From: Malania oleifera
Taxonomy: Eukaryota > Streptophyta > Magnoliopsida > Santalales > Ximeniaceae
NCBI RefSeq assembly: GCF_029873635.1
Contig: NC_080423.1
Location: 95,561,953-95,625,952 of the forward strand
Length of the DNA: 64,000 bases
Reading direction: 5' to 3'
The number at the start of each line of letters is the position of its first letter. The first letter of the stretch is position 1. The notes under the pieces are model-generated. The model did not search any database and was not told the origin of the DNA. It saw nothing but the letters and a program-made list of their open reading frames with translations. Of the stretch, positions 42,686-52,859 are shown one piece after another. The position numbers and the translations under genes are program-made.

Positions 42686-43060
42686 CCACAATGCTCAACT
42701 CTCCCTCAGAATCTCTTCTTAAGGTCTTTGGCTTTATCTCACTGGAATGCTCTCTTTCTGCTTCATATTATTTCTTCATTTCTGCACCCATTATGGCAGC
42801 CTTTCCACGAGCATACACTTTAGGGCCCTTAGATTTTTCAGAATTAAATCCCGACACGCTAGATTTCCTACCCAATCCAGCTTCTTTTTTCTTAATTCTA
42901 TAAACCTTTTCCTATGCATAATTCTGTCAACTTGAATTACGCATAGGAAAAGGTACCTTAGCTTTCCAATCAACCAACAAGTTCCGTTCACTCCAGACCA
43001 CTGATTCGCCAAACAAAAGCTGCTGATATGCCAAATATTCCTAAATAGCTAAACAAACTT
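42686..43060 (-). mobile_element. LINE ORF1-only remnant, copy 2, 5' part
   Basis: Minus strand, shifted frames: AYQQLLFGESVVWSERNLLV, DWKAKVPF, KKKEAGLGRKSSVSGFNSEK and SKGPKVYARGKAAI. After the inserted LINE is removed it runs on into 37,437. It includes the other target duplication copy (42,686-42,696) and the hairpin at 42,904-42,954. Confidence 0.5.
42904..42954. repeat. Near-perfect 21-bp inverted repeat with 9-nt loop
   Basis: ACCTTTTCCTATGCATAATTC (42,904-42,924) and GAATTACGCATAGGAAAAGG plus T (42,934-42,954) pair with a single mismatch. The loop is TGTCAACTT. Confidence 0.9.
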
Positions 43061-43249
43061 TGGTTCTTGAATCTTGATTGTTGTCATGCTAGTCCTACTA
43101 TTTTCTGAGAGAGGATAGTCCTTCAAATACGCTTACGTCCCTCTTCCCATTGAATTGTGCCAAATCATCTTGTCCAACAATGTTCAACAACCCATAGCCA
43201 AAGCAATGTAGAGTCTTTGCCTCAACCCTTTACCACCACTTTTGACCTC

Positions 43250-44088
43250 CTTTAAAGGCTCAAGAAGAGCCGACTAACCCAGGGCTTTTTTCCCCCCATT
43301 TGGAGCACAAACAGAATGGTTGCCCGTAGACTCGTGGAAAATAAAGGAATTCTACCTGCCTTAGAGCATGTGGGATCACCACACGAATTTATTTTACGGT
43401 CTTGGCAATGTTTTAGGCTTTACATGTAAAAGAGAATAGCAATCGAAACCCGCAATTGCCTACGATTTGTTGGACCAACTGGCATGACCCAGCGCACGTC
43501 CTTGCAGTTGACATCCCCAACTACTTCGAATTGCTAGGCGTAACTAGCATGTACCACCAAGGCACAGAGAGCCCACACAACTGCATCAAGTTTGCTAGAA
43601 CACAGAGCCATGCCCTTCCGTCAAATATTTCACAAACCATGGGAAATGTGCCCGATCACAATAAGTAACTACCATACTTGAGCCAATTGAGGCCATAGGT
43701 TCATTAGATCAACCCCCTCCTACAGCACATGGGCCCTTGTACACTTAGACAAACATGCCAGGACAACTCCTATGTGCTTATGCCCTTAGTGTTTAGGATC
43801 TAGTGCCTACCAGTGCCCAAAAGCTCAAGCTAAAGTGAGGAGCAACCATTTCCGTATACATGGCAGTACAAAGCCCCATGTCTATATGTGTTAGTGAGTT
43901 GGCCCAAAGGGCTTCATAGTGCACATGTAGGCGCACTGACATGATGGGCTGTTAAGCACCAATACCATGTACGTACATGATAGCAAGTCCATAGGCAGAT
44001 CGCTGACATCCCATGAATGCCAACAATCTCTCCCCCACCCCCAGCAACACTCGCGGGTCTCAAACCTACAGCCTCACTCTAATACCAA
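43250..44088 (-). other. Probable 5' leader of an LTR element, minus strand; no protein recognised
   Basis: GC-richer than its neighbours. On the minus strand it starts with a primer-binding-like site (TTGGTATTAGAGTGAGG, 44,072-44,088) directly after an LTR-type end CCTAACA at 44,089. A related phrase (GCCTACCRSTGC.CCAAAAGCTCAA) occurs at 43,800 and 44,104, so a partial duplication is present. Frames at 43,456-43,668 and 43,967-44,173 have no domain. Confidence 0.4.
44072..44088 (-). promoter_or_regulatory. Degenerate primer binding site, minus strand
   Basis: Minus strand TTGGTATTAGAGTGAGG, against the common TTGGTATCAGAGC. It abuts an LTR end ...GATCCTAACA. Only about 40 bp of that LTR remain before the solo LTR at 44,130. 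Confidence 0.45.
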
Positions 44089-44129
44089 TGTTAGGATCAA
44101 GCGCCTACCGCTGCACCAAAAGCTCAAAT

Positions 44130-45194
44130 TGTTAGCCCCAAGGTTTCATCAACTTGGTTTGGATGGTAACTAACTATTTTGGATTAATGACTTTGTTGCT
44201 AAGTTGTGTTTAAACAGATTCGAAGCCATTAAGAGTTGGCAATTTGAATGAGCTTGAATACTTTTTCAAAAGACCTTTTACTATATGAATTTGTTGTAAT
44301 TCTTCAAATTGAAATGTTTATAAAACTCTGAGAATATGTAGATCATGGCACAAAAGATCTTAATAGAAAAATAGATGCAAAATGGAGACTGTTCCAAGCA
44401 TTCAGCCCGAGGCAGTCAACTGGCCTTGGCAAAAAAGGCCAGGCGGTCGAATGCACCCCTTAGGCAGGTTGACTAACCTTGTGAGAAAGCTTCAATGGTC
44501 AACCAGCCCAAGTGAACGGTCAACCAGTCCTACTTTTCAAAACTATAACAGCTAGTGCCAAGTCGACCAACCTCTAAGACAGGTCGACCAGGCTCACCAG
44601 TGGACTAACTCCAACGGGCATAAAACAGCTAGATTGACCCCAAACTCTATAAATATGCCCTCTAAAGCCCAAGGAACACCAAAGAACATATCTATGTTGA
44701 ATTTCTAAGTGTTCAAACTCTCTTATCTCTCATTTAATCTCTTAATGCTTGAACTTGCTCATCTTTGGAAATTTCATCCAAAAACTCTTGTGCTATCTCT
44801 TACATATTTCTTTGAGAGTTAATTTTTGCGCTTCAATTTGTATATCCTTCCTTCTGAGGAAAATCCTTATTGAAATCAATCTCATGTAAATTGGTGCCCT
44901 TGCTTCCATTAAAGAAAGGGGCGTAATTGGTGATCTTGACTCCATTAAAGCAAGGGGATTGATGGAACCTCAAGGGGGTTGGCATTGCGATAGAGGGCAT
45001 AGGCAAGGATAGCCGAACCACTATAAAAAGTGTTTGCATCTCTCTTCCCTACTCTTTATTTAATTCATTCAATATAATTTGTGTGTGATTTGCTTGTGTT
45101 GCTATAACTTGTTTTAAATTTGGTAATCAAGCAATTTTTTTTATCTAAACCCAATTCACCCCCCTCCATTCTTGGGTTGCCACTTGGGCCAACA
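44130..45194 (+). repeat. Solo LTR, Sirevirus-like copia, 1,065 bp
   Basis: It starts TGTTAGCCCCAAGG and ends with a C-rich tract, TTGGGTTGCCACTTGGGCCAACA. TATA box CTATAAATATG lies at about 44,648. U3 carries GTCGAC-type words (AGGTCGACCAGG, CGGTCAACCAG, AGTCGACCAACC) at 44,400-44,620. No primer binding site follows and no polypurine tract precedes. Flanking five-base words (CAAAT and TAGCC) do not match, so no target duplication is confirmed. Confidence 0.65.
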
Positions 45195-45749
45195 TAGCCC
45201 ACAGCATACACACAATTTCGCTTGCCTTGTGGTCCATATTACACAGCATGGCCACACCCAACCAATGAACTGTTTGATCAAGGGACGAACCATGAACCAT
45301 GAGCTCAATCTTTCCACTAACATTTTTAGCCAAAATCCAAGCAACTGCACATGTTTGCAAGCATCTGCTCACCACATTATACAATCCAAGCTATTGAAGG
45401 ACTGAATCCCAAAAGGAGGGGCAGCCCATGACTCACCATCCCCACCTAGGCCTTGGCATGTGGCAAGGCTGCAAGCATGCCTCGACCAAACTAAGTGAAT
45501 CAAGGGGCTAAAAATAGGCCATATTATGTTCCTCTTGGAAGGAAAAATATTAGTACTGAGCAAATAAAATGAATAATTGGTAAAAAATACACTAGTTGAA
45601 GTAGTGTACAGAAGAATATATATAATATGAAAAGCCCAATAAAGTCAATTAGCCAAAACCACATAGAACGCATCATTATTAGGACAAGTTGCAATCTTAT
45701 AGACCTTTAAACAAACCCCCCCCCCCCCCCCAAAACAAAACAATTTTCA
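45195..45749. other. No gene recognised
   Basis: A minus-strand frame (45,384 to 45,145) is open for 79 codons but runs into the LTR end and matches nothing I know. It is followed by a C-run at 45,716-45,732. Confidence 0.5.
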
Positions 45750-47014
45750 ACTATCTTCCACTGCTGTCATCTAAACTGAATGCTGCCCACTACAGGCCCT
45801 TGATTGATAGAATTGCTGGGTTGTTTAAAGGGTGGCCTGGGCACACTCTAACGTATGCTGGTAGATTAGAAATAATTAAGTCAATTATCCAAGGGATAGA
45901 ATGCTTTTGGCTTGCCATTTTTCCAATTCCAGGGAATGTTCTAAACCAAGTAATTATTCTAAACCAAGTAATTAAGCTATGCCGTGTATTCCTATGGGGT
46001 GGTAGGGGGAGGGCCTTGGTTGCTTGGAGGGAAATCTGCAAGCCAAAACAAGAAGGTGGCTTGGGAGTGGTTGACCTCGAGACATGGAACAGAGCTCTGT
46101 TGTCTAAAGCGTTGTGGAATGTTCAAGCAAAAAAGGATAGTTTATAGACAAAATTGATCCATCAATTCTACTTGAAGGAGGTTGAAATCTGGTATGCTGT
46201 AGCTAAAAATGATGACTCCCCCCTATTCAAAAGTTTGGTTGAAATCAAGGACCAGCTGGTGCTGAATTCTGGGAGTGTGGCTGCTGCCATAGAAATTATG
46301 GAAAGAATGGGAAGTAGTTCGCATACACTCTATGATTTCTGGAGGGAGAAGAGTCAAAAAATGCCATGGACAAAGTCTATCTGGTATAATGGAATTTCCC
46401 CGAAGTATGCTTTCTGCTTGTGGCTGGGTTGGAAGGGAAAGCTTCCAACTTGTGACAAGATAAAAGGAGTAGAGATTGACTTAAGATGTACCTTCTGTAA
46501 TAGCGATTTGGAGACACTTGAACACCTTTTCTTCGGCTGTAAATACTTGGCTGAAGTGTGGGGTAGCATAAGGAAGTGGATTGGAATTAAAAGGGCCATG
46601 ACTTCAATCAAGGCAGCGGTGAAATGATACATAAAGAAGCAAAAGGCAATGGAGTTCACTCTGCTGGGAAGAAAATTGGCTTGGCTACTTCTGTGTATTT
46701 TATTTGGCACTCTAGGAATAGAAAAAGATTCGATAATCATGTAATTCCTCCTATAGATTTAATTAGTGTCATACAAAGACATACCTATAGGGCGGTTTTT
46801 GATAAATTTGACATGTTCTCAGTTTGATATTATAGGGCATGTATTGATAGTGTGATTGGCCAGTTCCTTGGCCCCTGGGTATGCCGGTTTGATGTATTTC
46901 GGGACTTTTGACTTGTATTGTCATTGTGGTATCAAGATGACCTGGGAATGCCCAGCGTAGTTGTATATATTTTCACTCGATCAATACATTTACCCAATTG
47001 ATCCAAAAAAAAAT
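45750..47014 (+). mobile_element. LINE 3' fragment, plus strand (RT C-terminus, zf-RVT, 3' end)
   Basis: Reading starts within the reverse transcriptase: YRPLIDRIAGLFKGWPGHTL, YAGRLEIIKSIIQGIECFWL, FLWGGRGRALVAWREICKPK and EGGLGVVDLETWNRALLSKA. A stop at 46,147 follows, then YDFWREKSQKMPWTKSIWYN, SPKYAFCLWLGWKGKLPTCD and the zinc block CTFCNSDLETLEHLFFGCKY. A shift near 46,620 leads to ATSVYFIWHSRNRKRFDN, then a 3' end with an A-run at 47,005-47,013. AAAATACACT occurs near both ends (45,584 and 47,015) and might be a target duplication, but it is A-rich and short. It has no RNase H, unlike the 5.24-kb LINE, so it is another family. Confidence 0.85.
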
Positions 47015-47231
47015 AAAATACACTTATCGTGCATAAGGCCTTATAGTTCACCTCTATAAGCCATGTCAGCAACTAACCCACCAATTTATTTTATTATGAA
47101 ATTCATAGCACTTCATGGTCTTAAGGCCTTCAACCAGTTGCCTTCTATCAGCCAACACTTCTAATCCTCCTTCCTACTTCTACTAATCCTTCTTTCCTCC
47201 TTTCTATTTCTACAAGGTACATGATGTGTTT

Positions 47232-47254
47232 GGGGGTGGGGGTGGGGATGGGGG
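47232..47254 (+). other. Potential G-quadruplex motif
   Basis: Four runs of four or five G separated by one or two bases (GGGGGTGGGGGTGGGG, AT, GGGGG). It lies between the TatD-like exon and the LINE fragment. Confidence 0.5.
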
Positions 47255-47391
47255 TGAGAGACTAGATGAGTAAAAAAGAAGTTTATCATGCCCTACTGAA
47301 TTCAACTTGAATAAGCATTGTACTTTAACATGTATACATGCATATGTGCAAGCACAAATGTGCACGTGAACACAAGCGAAGAGAGAGATAC

Positions 47392-47837
47392 CTTATGAAT
47401 GTTAGCTGGATGATTAAGTGTTTCTTTTGGTAGTGTTGATGTCTCCCTCGCAGCAGCAGCATTTGAAGATGTATTCGCTTCTTGTTTATGAACCTCTTCA
47501 CAAGCAGACACATCTCTTTCATTCAAAGGCAGAGTTGATTTTGGCAGTGCATCAGGTGCATCAGACTCCAATAAAATCCTATCCATAGGTACCTACAATA
47601 CGAATTTGAGCACATCAGATCATTCTCCCAAAGTGTTTGAAATCCTAACATAGTATTACAAAATGATGGAATCGATCACATACCATCTTTAACATTTTCT
47701 TTGCCTTCTGTACATTCATGGACATAAGGAAACCAGAGAAAGAAAAGTAAGCACCAAGCTTAGCAAATTCAGGGACCATCTCAGCAGATCCTAGGAAAGA
47801 ATGGAGGATCACACCAGCAGGGAAAGGTCCCATGCGT
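47392..47837 (-). pseudogene. TatD-family nuclease gene, two consecutive exons (partial gene)
   Basis: TatD proteins are metal-dependent nucleases with a TIM-barrel fold. The upstream exon, 47,837-47,684 (acceptor TTTCTACAG, donor GTATGT), reads RMGPFPAGVILHSFLGSAEM, VPEFAKLGAYFSFSGFLMS, MNVQKAKKMLKM. The downstream exon, 47,592-47,392 (acceptor TATTGTAG, donor GTATCT), is exactly 67 codons: VPMDRILLESDAPDALPKST ... LPKETLNHPANIHK. Joining them keeps the frame. The LHS histidine and the ESDAPD aspartate are metal-site positions of the family. The last exon expected in plant homologues (after 'NHPANIH') is not found downstream, where a LINE lies, and I could not find earlier exons. No stop breaks either exon, so it may be part of a longer functional gene or a recently broken one. 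Confidence 0.82.
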
Positions 47838-48719
47838 CTGTAGAAATAAAAATTTGCATGAAGCACGGCAATGGAGAACAGTAAAAATTAAGACATCTCA
47901 ATAAATAGGAAACTTTAGGCATGTATAAAAAGGAATTTGTGCAAAGTACAACATACTAATGATTAAAAGACTCCAGATAAAAAAAAAATTTAGCATTTTA
48001 AAATCATCATTTTTGTGAAACGGAAAAAAAAAATTGAAAAATCAAGAGTCTAGATCTCATTTCATAAGTTTGCACTTTGTTAGTTGAATTTTGAAAGAGA
48101 GAATGAGGAAGGAGTGACCTACTCACCTACTATTTATATAAATTTGATCCATCTTTATTAAACTTGATAGAATGAATGATCTAATGTAGATAATCATATT
48201 GACATATTTTGACCATTCCAAAAAAGGTCTCAAATTTCTATTGCAACTAAAACTTCAAAGCTATAGAAACGGAAATTTCTATGGAAATTTCGATTTCGAT
48301 GTCAATTTTGACTTCGATTTGAAAAAATGATGGAAATTAGTAGTAAAGCGCAGAATTCTTTTTAAAAACTTTAAGAATTGTGAATGGACATAATAATGAA
48401 AGTTTTAGGACTAACATATTACAAATTAAAGACCTATGTTGTGTATGAGGTGCAATAGTTGTAATATAATAAATGTAACACATTTGTAATATAATATGCG
48501 TACTAAACATATTCAGTTAATATAAATGAAATTCATAAATCAATAAAATATTATTTATTCCTCAATCACGTGAATTGACAGAATAGCATTCATATAGTCA
48601 ACCCCATATGGTGGGACTCCATGCTTCTTGTTGTTGGTGTTGTGTAAAAATAAAGATAATTTAGATATGAATGGTTAAATAAAATGTTGTCGTAAGTTTA
48701 ATTTTTCATATAATTTCAA
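47838..48719. other. AT-rich DNA, no gene recognised
   Basis: If the TatD-like gene is intact this would be its intron. No upstream exon could be read. It contains the GAAATTTC-rich stretch 48,265-48,310. Confidence 0.45.
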
Positions 48720-49175
48720 AAGTCCTTGTAATATGGATCATACTCAAAAGGGTTATCCACTTGAAACCTATTATAAGTGAGAGGCGTGCGGTGGGCGAGG
48801 GGTCCCATGGGGTCCTTGAGCCCTCCATGTGCAAAACCTCCCTGCATACTAAAAATCAAGCCCAAAGGAGGTGCATTAGGGTGGAGGGTGTTTGCTCCCC
48901 CATGGTATAGCACAATACATTTGAGTCCGGGCATATAATGTAAATGTATTACCATATGAAAGTATTTTGGGGTTTTTACATGGAACTATATGTACGTATT
49001 GTAGTCGAGGATTGAAACCCTAAGGCAGTTTTCATTTGATGATATAGGGGAAATTGCCCAAGGGCTCTGTGGATGTAGGCACACTATCAAACCATGTAAA
49101 TTCGTTGTTCTTCCCTCTTTTCATTTTCTTTGTTTTCATATTTTGCTGTGTGTGCATAACCTTAGGGCATGATTT
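48720..49175 (+). repeat. LTR-like fragment of a copia element
   Basis: The series GGGGAAATTGCCCAAGGGC, TCTGTGGATGTAGGCACACT, ACCATGTAAATTCGTTGTTC and GTGTGTGCATAACCTTAGG is the usual U5 end of one group of plant copia LTRs ('...GTGGATGTAGGCACACTGCCGAACC'). Boundaries and primer binding site are not clear. Confidence 0.45.
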
Positions 49176-50030
49176 GACAACAGTTTTCAATATTAAAATA
49201 AGATAAATTAAGAGATAAATTTCACTTTGCGTCTAAGTCTCACATTTGAATTCCAAAGAAATTTCAGTCTATGGTAAAAATTTCGACAAGTTTCGCTAAA
49301 ATTTTGAGATATCAATAAATTTCAGATGATTCATTGAAATTTCAATAGAACTATATGAGATGGAAATTGACTGCCATTTTGATTTCGAGGGTAATAGAAA
49401 GTGGATATTTTGACAGAAATTTCAACAATTTTGTGGAAATTCAAGACCATGTTCCCAGAAAAAATATATGAGGAACAAGTGGAAAAGTCCATTAAGGAAA
49501 AAGCGAAGTTGTGCTGCTCTTGATGGTGGTGGAGGCAACAATATAGCAGCAGTGATCATCATGGTATAGAAAGAAATGGCCTTGGCACTCATAAAGCGTA
49601 CGATGATTGCTATCATTATGGAATATAAAGTGAATTGTGCTGGCGGCAACATCAGTACAGAAAGCAACCAATACAATGACTACGGTCACCACTACGAAGC
49701 CTTAAGTCCGACTACATGTCATCAGTAATAAGAATTCTATTTGGCCAATCTACACTATTTGGTTAATATCCTTATACAAGAACGGCTTATGCTCTATTGA
49801 TATTTTAAAATTGGCTGAAATAAACATGTGAGGGCAAAATAACATGCAGACAAGCATGGGCTATGCGGTGAGCATAAAAGAAAGAAATTAGGCCTCCAAC
49901 TTCCACGTTCTCCATGGAACTTTACCCTGTTACCCCATCACCAATGTCCATGCACAACTCTATACCTTTGCCTTCTCTTCCCCACTTTGATGAGGCATCT
50001 TCAAAACTTCAACTTGCAAGCATTAAACAA
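49176..50030. other. No gene recognised; GAAATTTC-rich stretch
   Basis: 49,250-49,430 repeats AAATTTC and GAAATTTC words, as does 48,265-48,310. Frames at 49,422-49,692 have no domain. Confidence 0.45.
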
Positions 50031-50039
50031 GCTAAAAGA

Positions 50040-50132
50040 AAGCATTTAAAAAAATATAAAAAAAAAAAAGATGAAAAAAATCCAAATTCTCAATTGTTTG
50101 GGATAAAGATAAATAAATAAATAAATAAATAA

Positions 50133-50182
<50 letters not shown>

Positions 50183-51194
50183 ATACAAACAAAAGAGGAT
50201 AAGAAATCCTGAAAAAAAAAACTAAAAAGAAATAAAAGAACCACCCGAGACATAACTGCCCAACCTCCCAAAAAACCAAACAAAAGCTACCTAAGAAAGC
50301 CCATTTTCAAACCCTTTCCATCATAGTTCATAGAGTTCCAAATGTCCCTTACTTTTATCACCACTCAAGTAGAGTTCCTTTCCCTTCTGATCAGCTAACC
50401 AAAAACGCATTTTATCTGGCAAATGTTGAAAGCAAGACCCAGGGACAATCAAAATCCCAGCCAGTCTTGTCTCTTTCCTTACCTATTCCATCATATTCCT
50501 CTAAAGCATAGACTCCCTCTAAAGCAAACATTGGACATGGAGACTTATAGAGAAACTACCCCAATGAATTAGAAGAATCTGATCCAAGCCCAAGTTGTTC
50601 ACAAACCTCATCTATAAGTAACCCTCCATTATAATCAAAACCATTATCCAGCTCACCCTCCTTGTCAAATACATCAACACATTTCATCTTCTAAAAGGAT
50701 TATCCTCACTAACCTTTTTATTAAATCTATTCTTGGCCCAGTTGAAGGCTCCTCAATGTAAAAACTACCATCACTGCTTCTTTTAAAAATTTTAATTACC
50801 CACACGTCAGCACCTTTTTCTCTCCGAGGATTCCCTTTTTCCAAGCCTTTTTGCCCCCAACGGTATAAACCTAGTATAGCTGGTCCCCCCAGTAGCCAAG
50901 ATTTTGTCACCCCTTCCATCCCTGCCTAGTCATTACTAGATCTCATACCATCTCAATCTCTGGCTCCACCTGATCAGTCACATCATTAACCTCCATCTGC
51001 ACTTCCTGCAGCCCAAAATCCTTCATCTGATATCCCTCCTTCATAGGAACCCCTCTGGAAATTCATCAGTGTTCAAAACATCCCTTTTCCCTACTCTCAG
51101 CCCACTGGACAGAAGCTCAGGCTGCCAACTTGCACTAACAACTCTCACCATTGAAGAAGTACTACTAGCCTTGGTGGCTACACTATCATAGCTT
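50040..51194 (-). mobile_element. LINE ORF1-only remnant, copy 3, 3' part
   Basis: Minus strand: ATKASSTSSMVRVVSASWQP, ELLSSGLRVGKRDVLNTDEF (51,180-51,050), then degenerate ORF1 text ending near 50,320 in a phrase matching copy 2 (AACTATGATGGAAAGGGTTT against AATTATGATGGAAAAGGGAT). A T-rich stretch, TTTTTCAGG and a short 3' block follow, then an A-rich tail. ORF2 is again absent. The remnant is interrupted by the solo LTR at 51,195 and resumes at about 52,860. Confidence 0.5.
50133..50179. repeat. (AT)n followed by (AG)n microsatellite
   Basis: AT run to about 50,151, then an AG run of about 14 units. It lies in the tail of the LINE remnant. Confidence 0.9.
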
Positions 51195-52850
51195 ATATGT
51201 TTTGATGATATTAACCTATATGTCGTTCCTATTGTTCTTCCATCTTTGCAGATCATATTAGTACAGGTACACGTACATGAAATACTGGATCAAAGGCAAA
51301 GATCGGACCGAGTTGACCTTCAAATGGGAAGATCAAATGGACACTCACTTGGAAAGGACTCAAGCACAACCAAAGGAAGCTTTTTGTTTAATTATATGTA
51401 ATGGGTGTGTGTTTGAGGTAGTGTATTTTGTAACTCTTGTGGTTTTGTTTCTTGCATGATTTCTGAGCAAGATTTGAGCATAATGCACATGCATACTAGG
51501 ACACATGAGTTCATTGGATTTCACTAAAGGCACAAACTCAACTTTCATAGTTTTCAAAGTTAAAATTAAAGTGTTTGTCAAAAGAATCCGAAACTCAAAA
51601 TATGTTTTCCAAAGGGACAAGTTTTCAACATCTTGGTATTTTGAACATCTTCATACTTAGTCCCGGTTTTATTTAAATGAGTCTTACGTCCAAAAGCTTC
51701 AAGAAGGCAAGCATATTTTCATTAAAGGACATATTGACATATAAGATATCAAAATGAGCTTTCAAATGTGTTTTATCAAACAAGATATCTTTTTTTCAAA
51801 GGAAAACTCACTTGGACAAATTTTAATCTTTAATAAACTTAATATCTTTTATATACTTTTGTCCAAGAATGTTTTAAGTGATTAAAAGGCTTTTTGGTTG
51901 GGTTTAAAACCTCAGTTATGCACCGATCAAATTTCTTGAGCACCCTTCGATATTTATGGCATAACTTTTGCTAGAAAAGTCCAAAAAGGCTATCTTGGTA
52001 TCTATGGAAAGCTAAGAAAAAATCTCACAACTTTCGTGTTGATGACTTTTTATGATTTTGGGTAATCGTCGATGTGTGCAAGAAACCGTCGACGGTTTCA
52101 AAGAGCCCAGAAAAACCATCGACGGTTTGGGACGGTGATAGAACACCAACGGGCGAAAAACGGCTAGTTTTCAAAATAGTTTTTTAATAAAACCCCCCAA
52201 CGGCCATAAAACGTCTAGTAGCCCATTTTTGCCAATAAATACAAGTTCTTAGACTTGTTTAAACATGGTTTTGATTATTATTACAAGCATTTAGTGAAAA
52301 ACATCTTTGAATCCAAAACCTAGCACTTTGCATTTAGTTCACATTCACAAGTGCTCATCTCTCTTGCTCACTTATCTTGTATGATTCATTCCTTGAGAGA
52401 TTAAGTGTGAGGTTTGCTTTGTATTTGATATTTGCTCAATCAAGGAGCATTTTCATTGTAATCATCTTCTTCTTGTAAGGTTCTTTGTGAACCATTGTGA
52501 AGGTTCTTGGTGAACTATTTGGTGAAGGCTCTTGGTGAGCACGGTAGGGATTTGTTCCCGAGTGTAGGGATTTGTTCCCGAGTTGTAAGGCTTACTCCGC
52601 CGGTGAAGGAGTATTTTAGTAGATTGTGGAATCCTTAGCTTGGTGCTAAGGCGTGGATGTAAGCTTGGTGCCAAACCACGTAAAAATACCATTGTTGATT
52701 CTCTCCCTATACTCTTTACTATTTGTCTTGTGCATGATTTAAATTTCATATAGTGTGATATAATTGCTTGCATCTTGCCAAGACTTTTGTTTTGTAGAGA
52801 AAATCGTTTATAGGCGAAAAGAGTCCATTCACCCCCCCCCCCCCCCTCTC
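51195..52850 (+). repeat. Solo LTR, Sirevirus-like copia, about 1.66 kb
   Basis: The left end TTATATGTTTTGATGATATTA resembles the TG-TTTTGATGATG starts of this group. The right end has the C-rich tract (52,831-52,846) before CTCTCTGACTC. A TATA-like CCAATAAATACAAG lies at 52,230. Just upstream is GAAACCGTCGACGGTTTC, a perfect 18-bp palindrome (52,082-52,099), and AAACCATCGACGGTTT about 30 bp on. There is no primer binding site after it. The two flanks are LINE ORF1 sequence on the same strand, so the LTR is an insertion. Exact ends and the target duplication are unresolved. Confidence 0.65.
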
Positions 52851-52859
52851 TGACTCTAT

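Noticed and set aside
45145-45384. 79-codon minus-strand open frame with plausible-looking protein text
   Set aside because: No motif I recognise, crosses the solo-LTR boundary, and a second overlapping frame is also open. Not supported as a gene.
45584-47024. AAAATACACT flanking the plus-strand LINE fragment as a sure target duplication
   Set aside because: Only 10 bp and partly poly(A). The sequence from 45,594 to about 45,750 is not recognisably LINE, so the boundary is uncertain.
49422-49692. Two overlapping minus-strand frames
   Set aside because: No domain, low-complexity hydrophobic text, no splice or promoter context.
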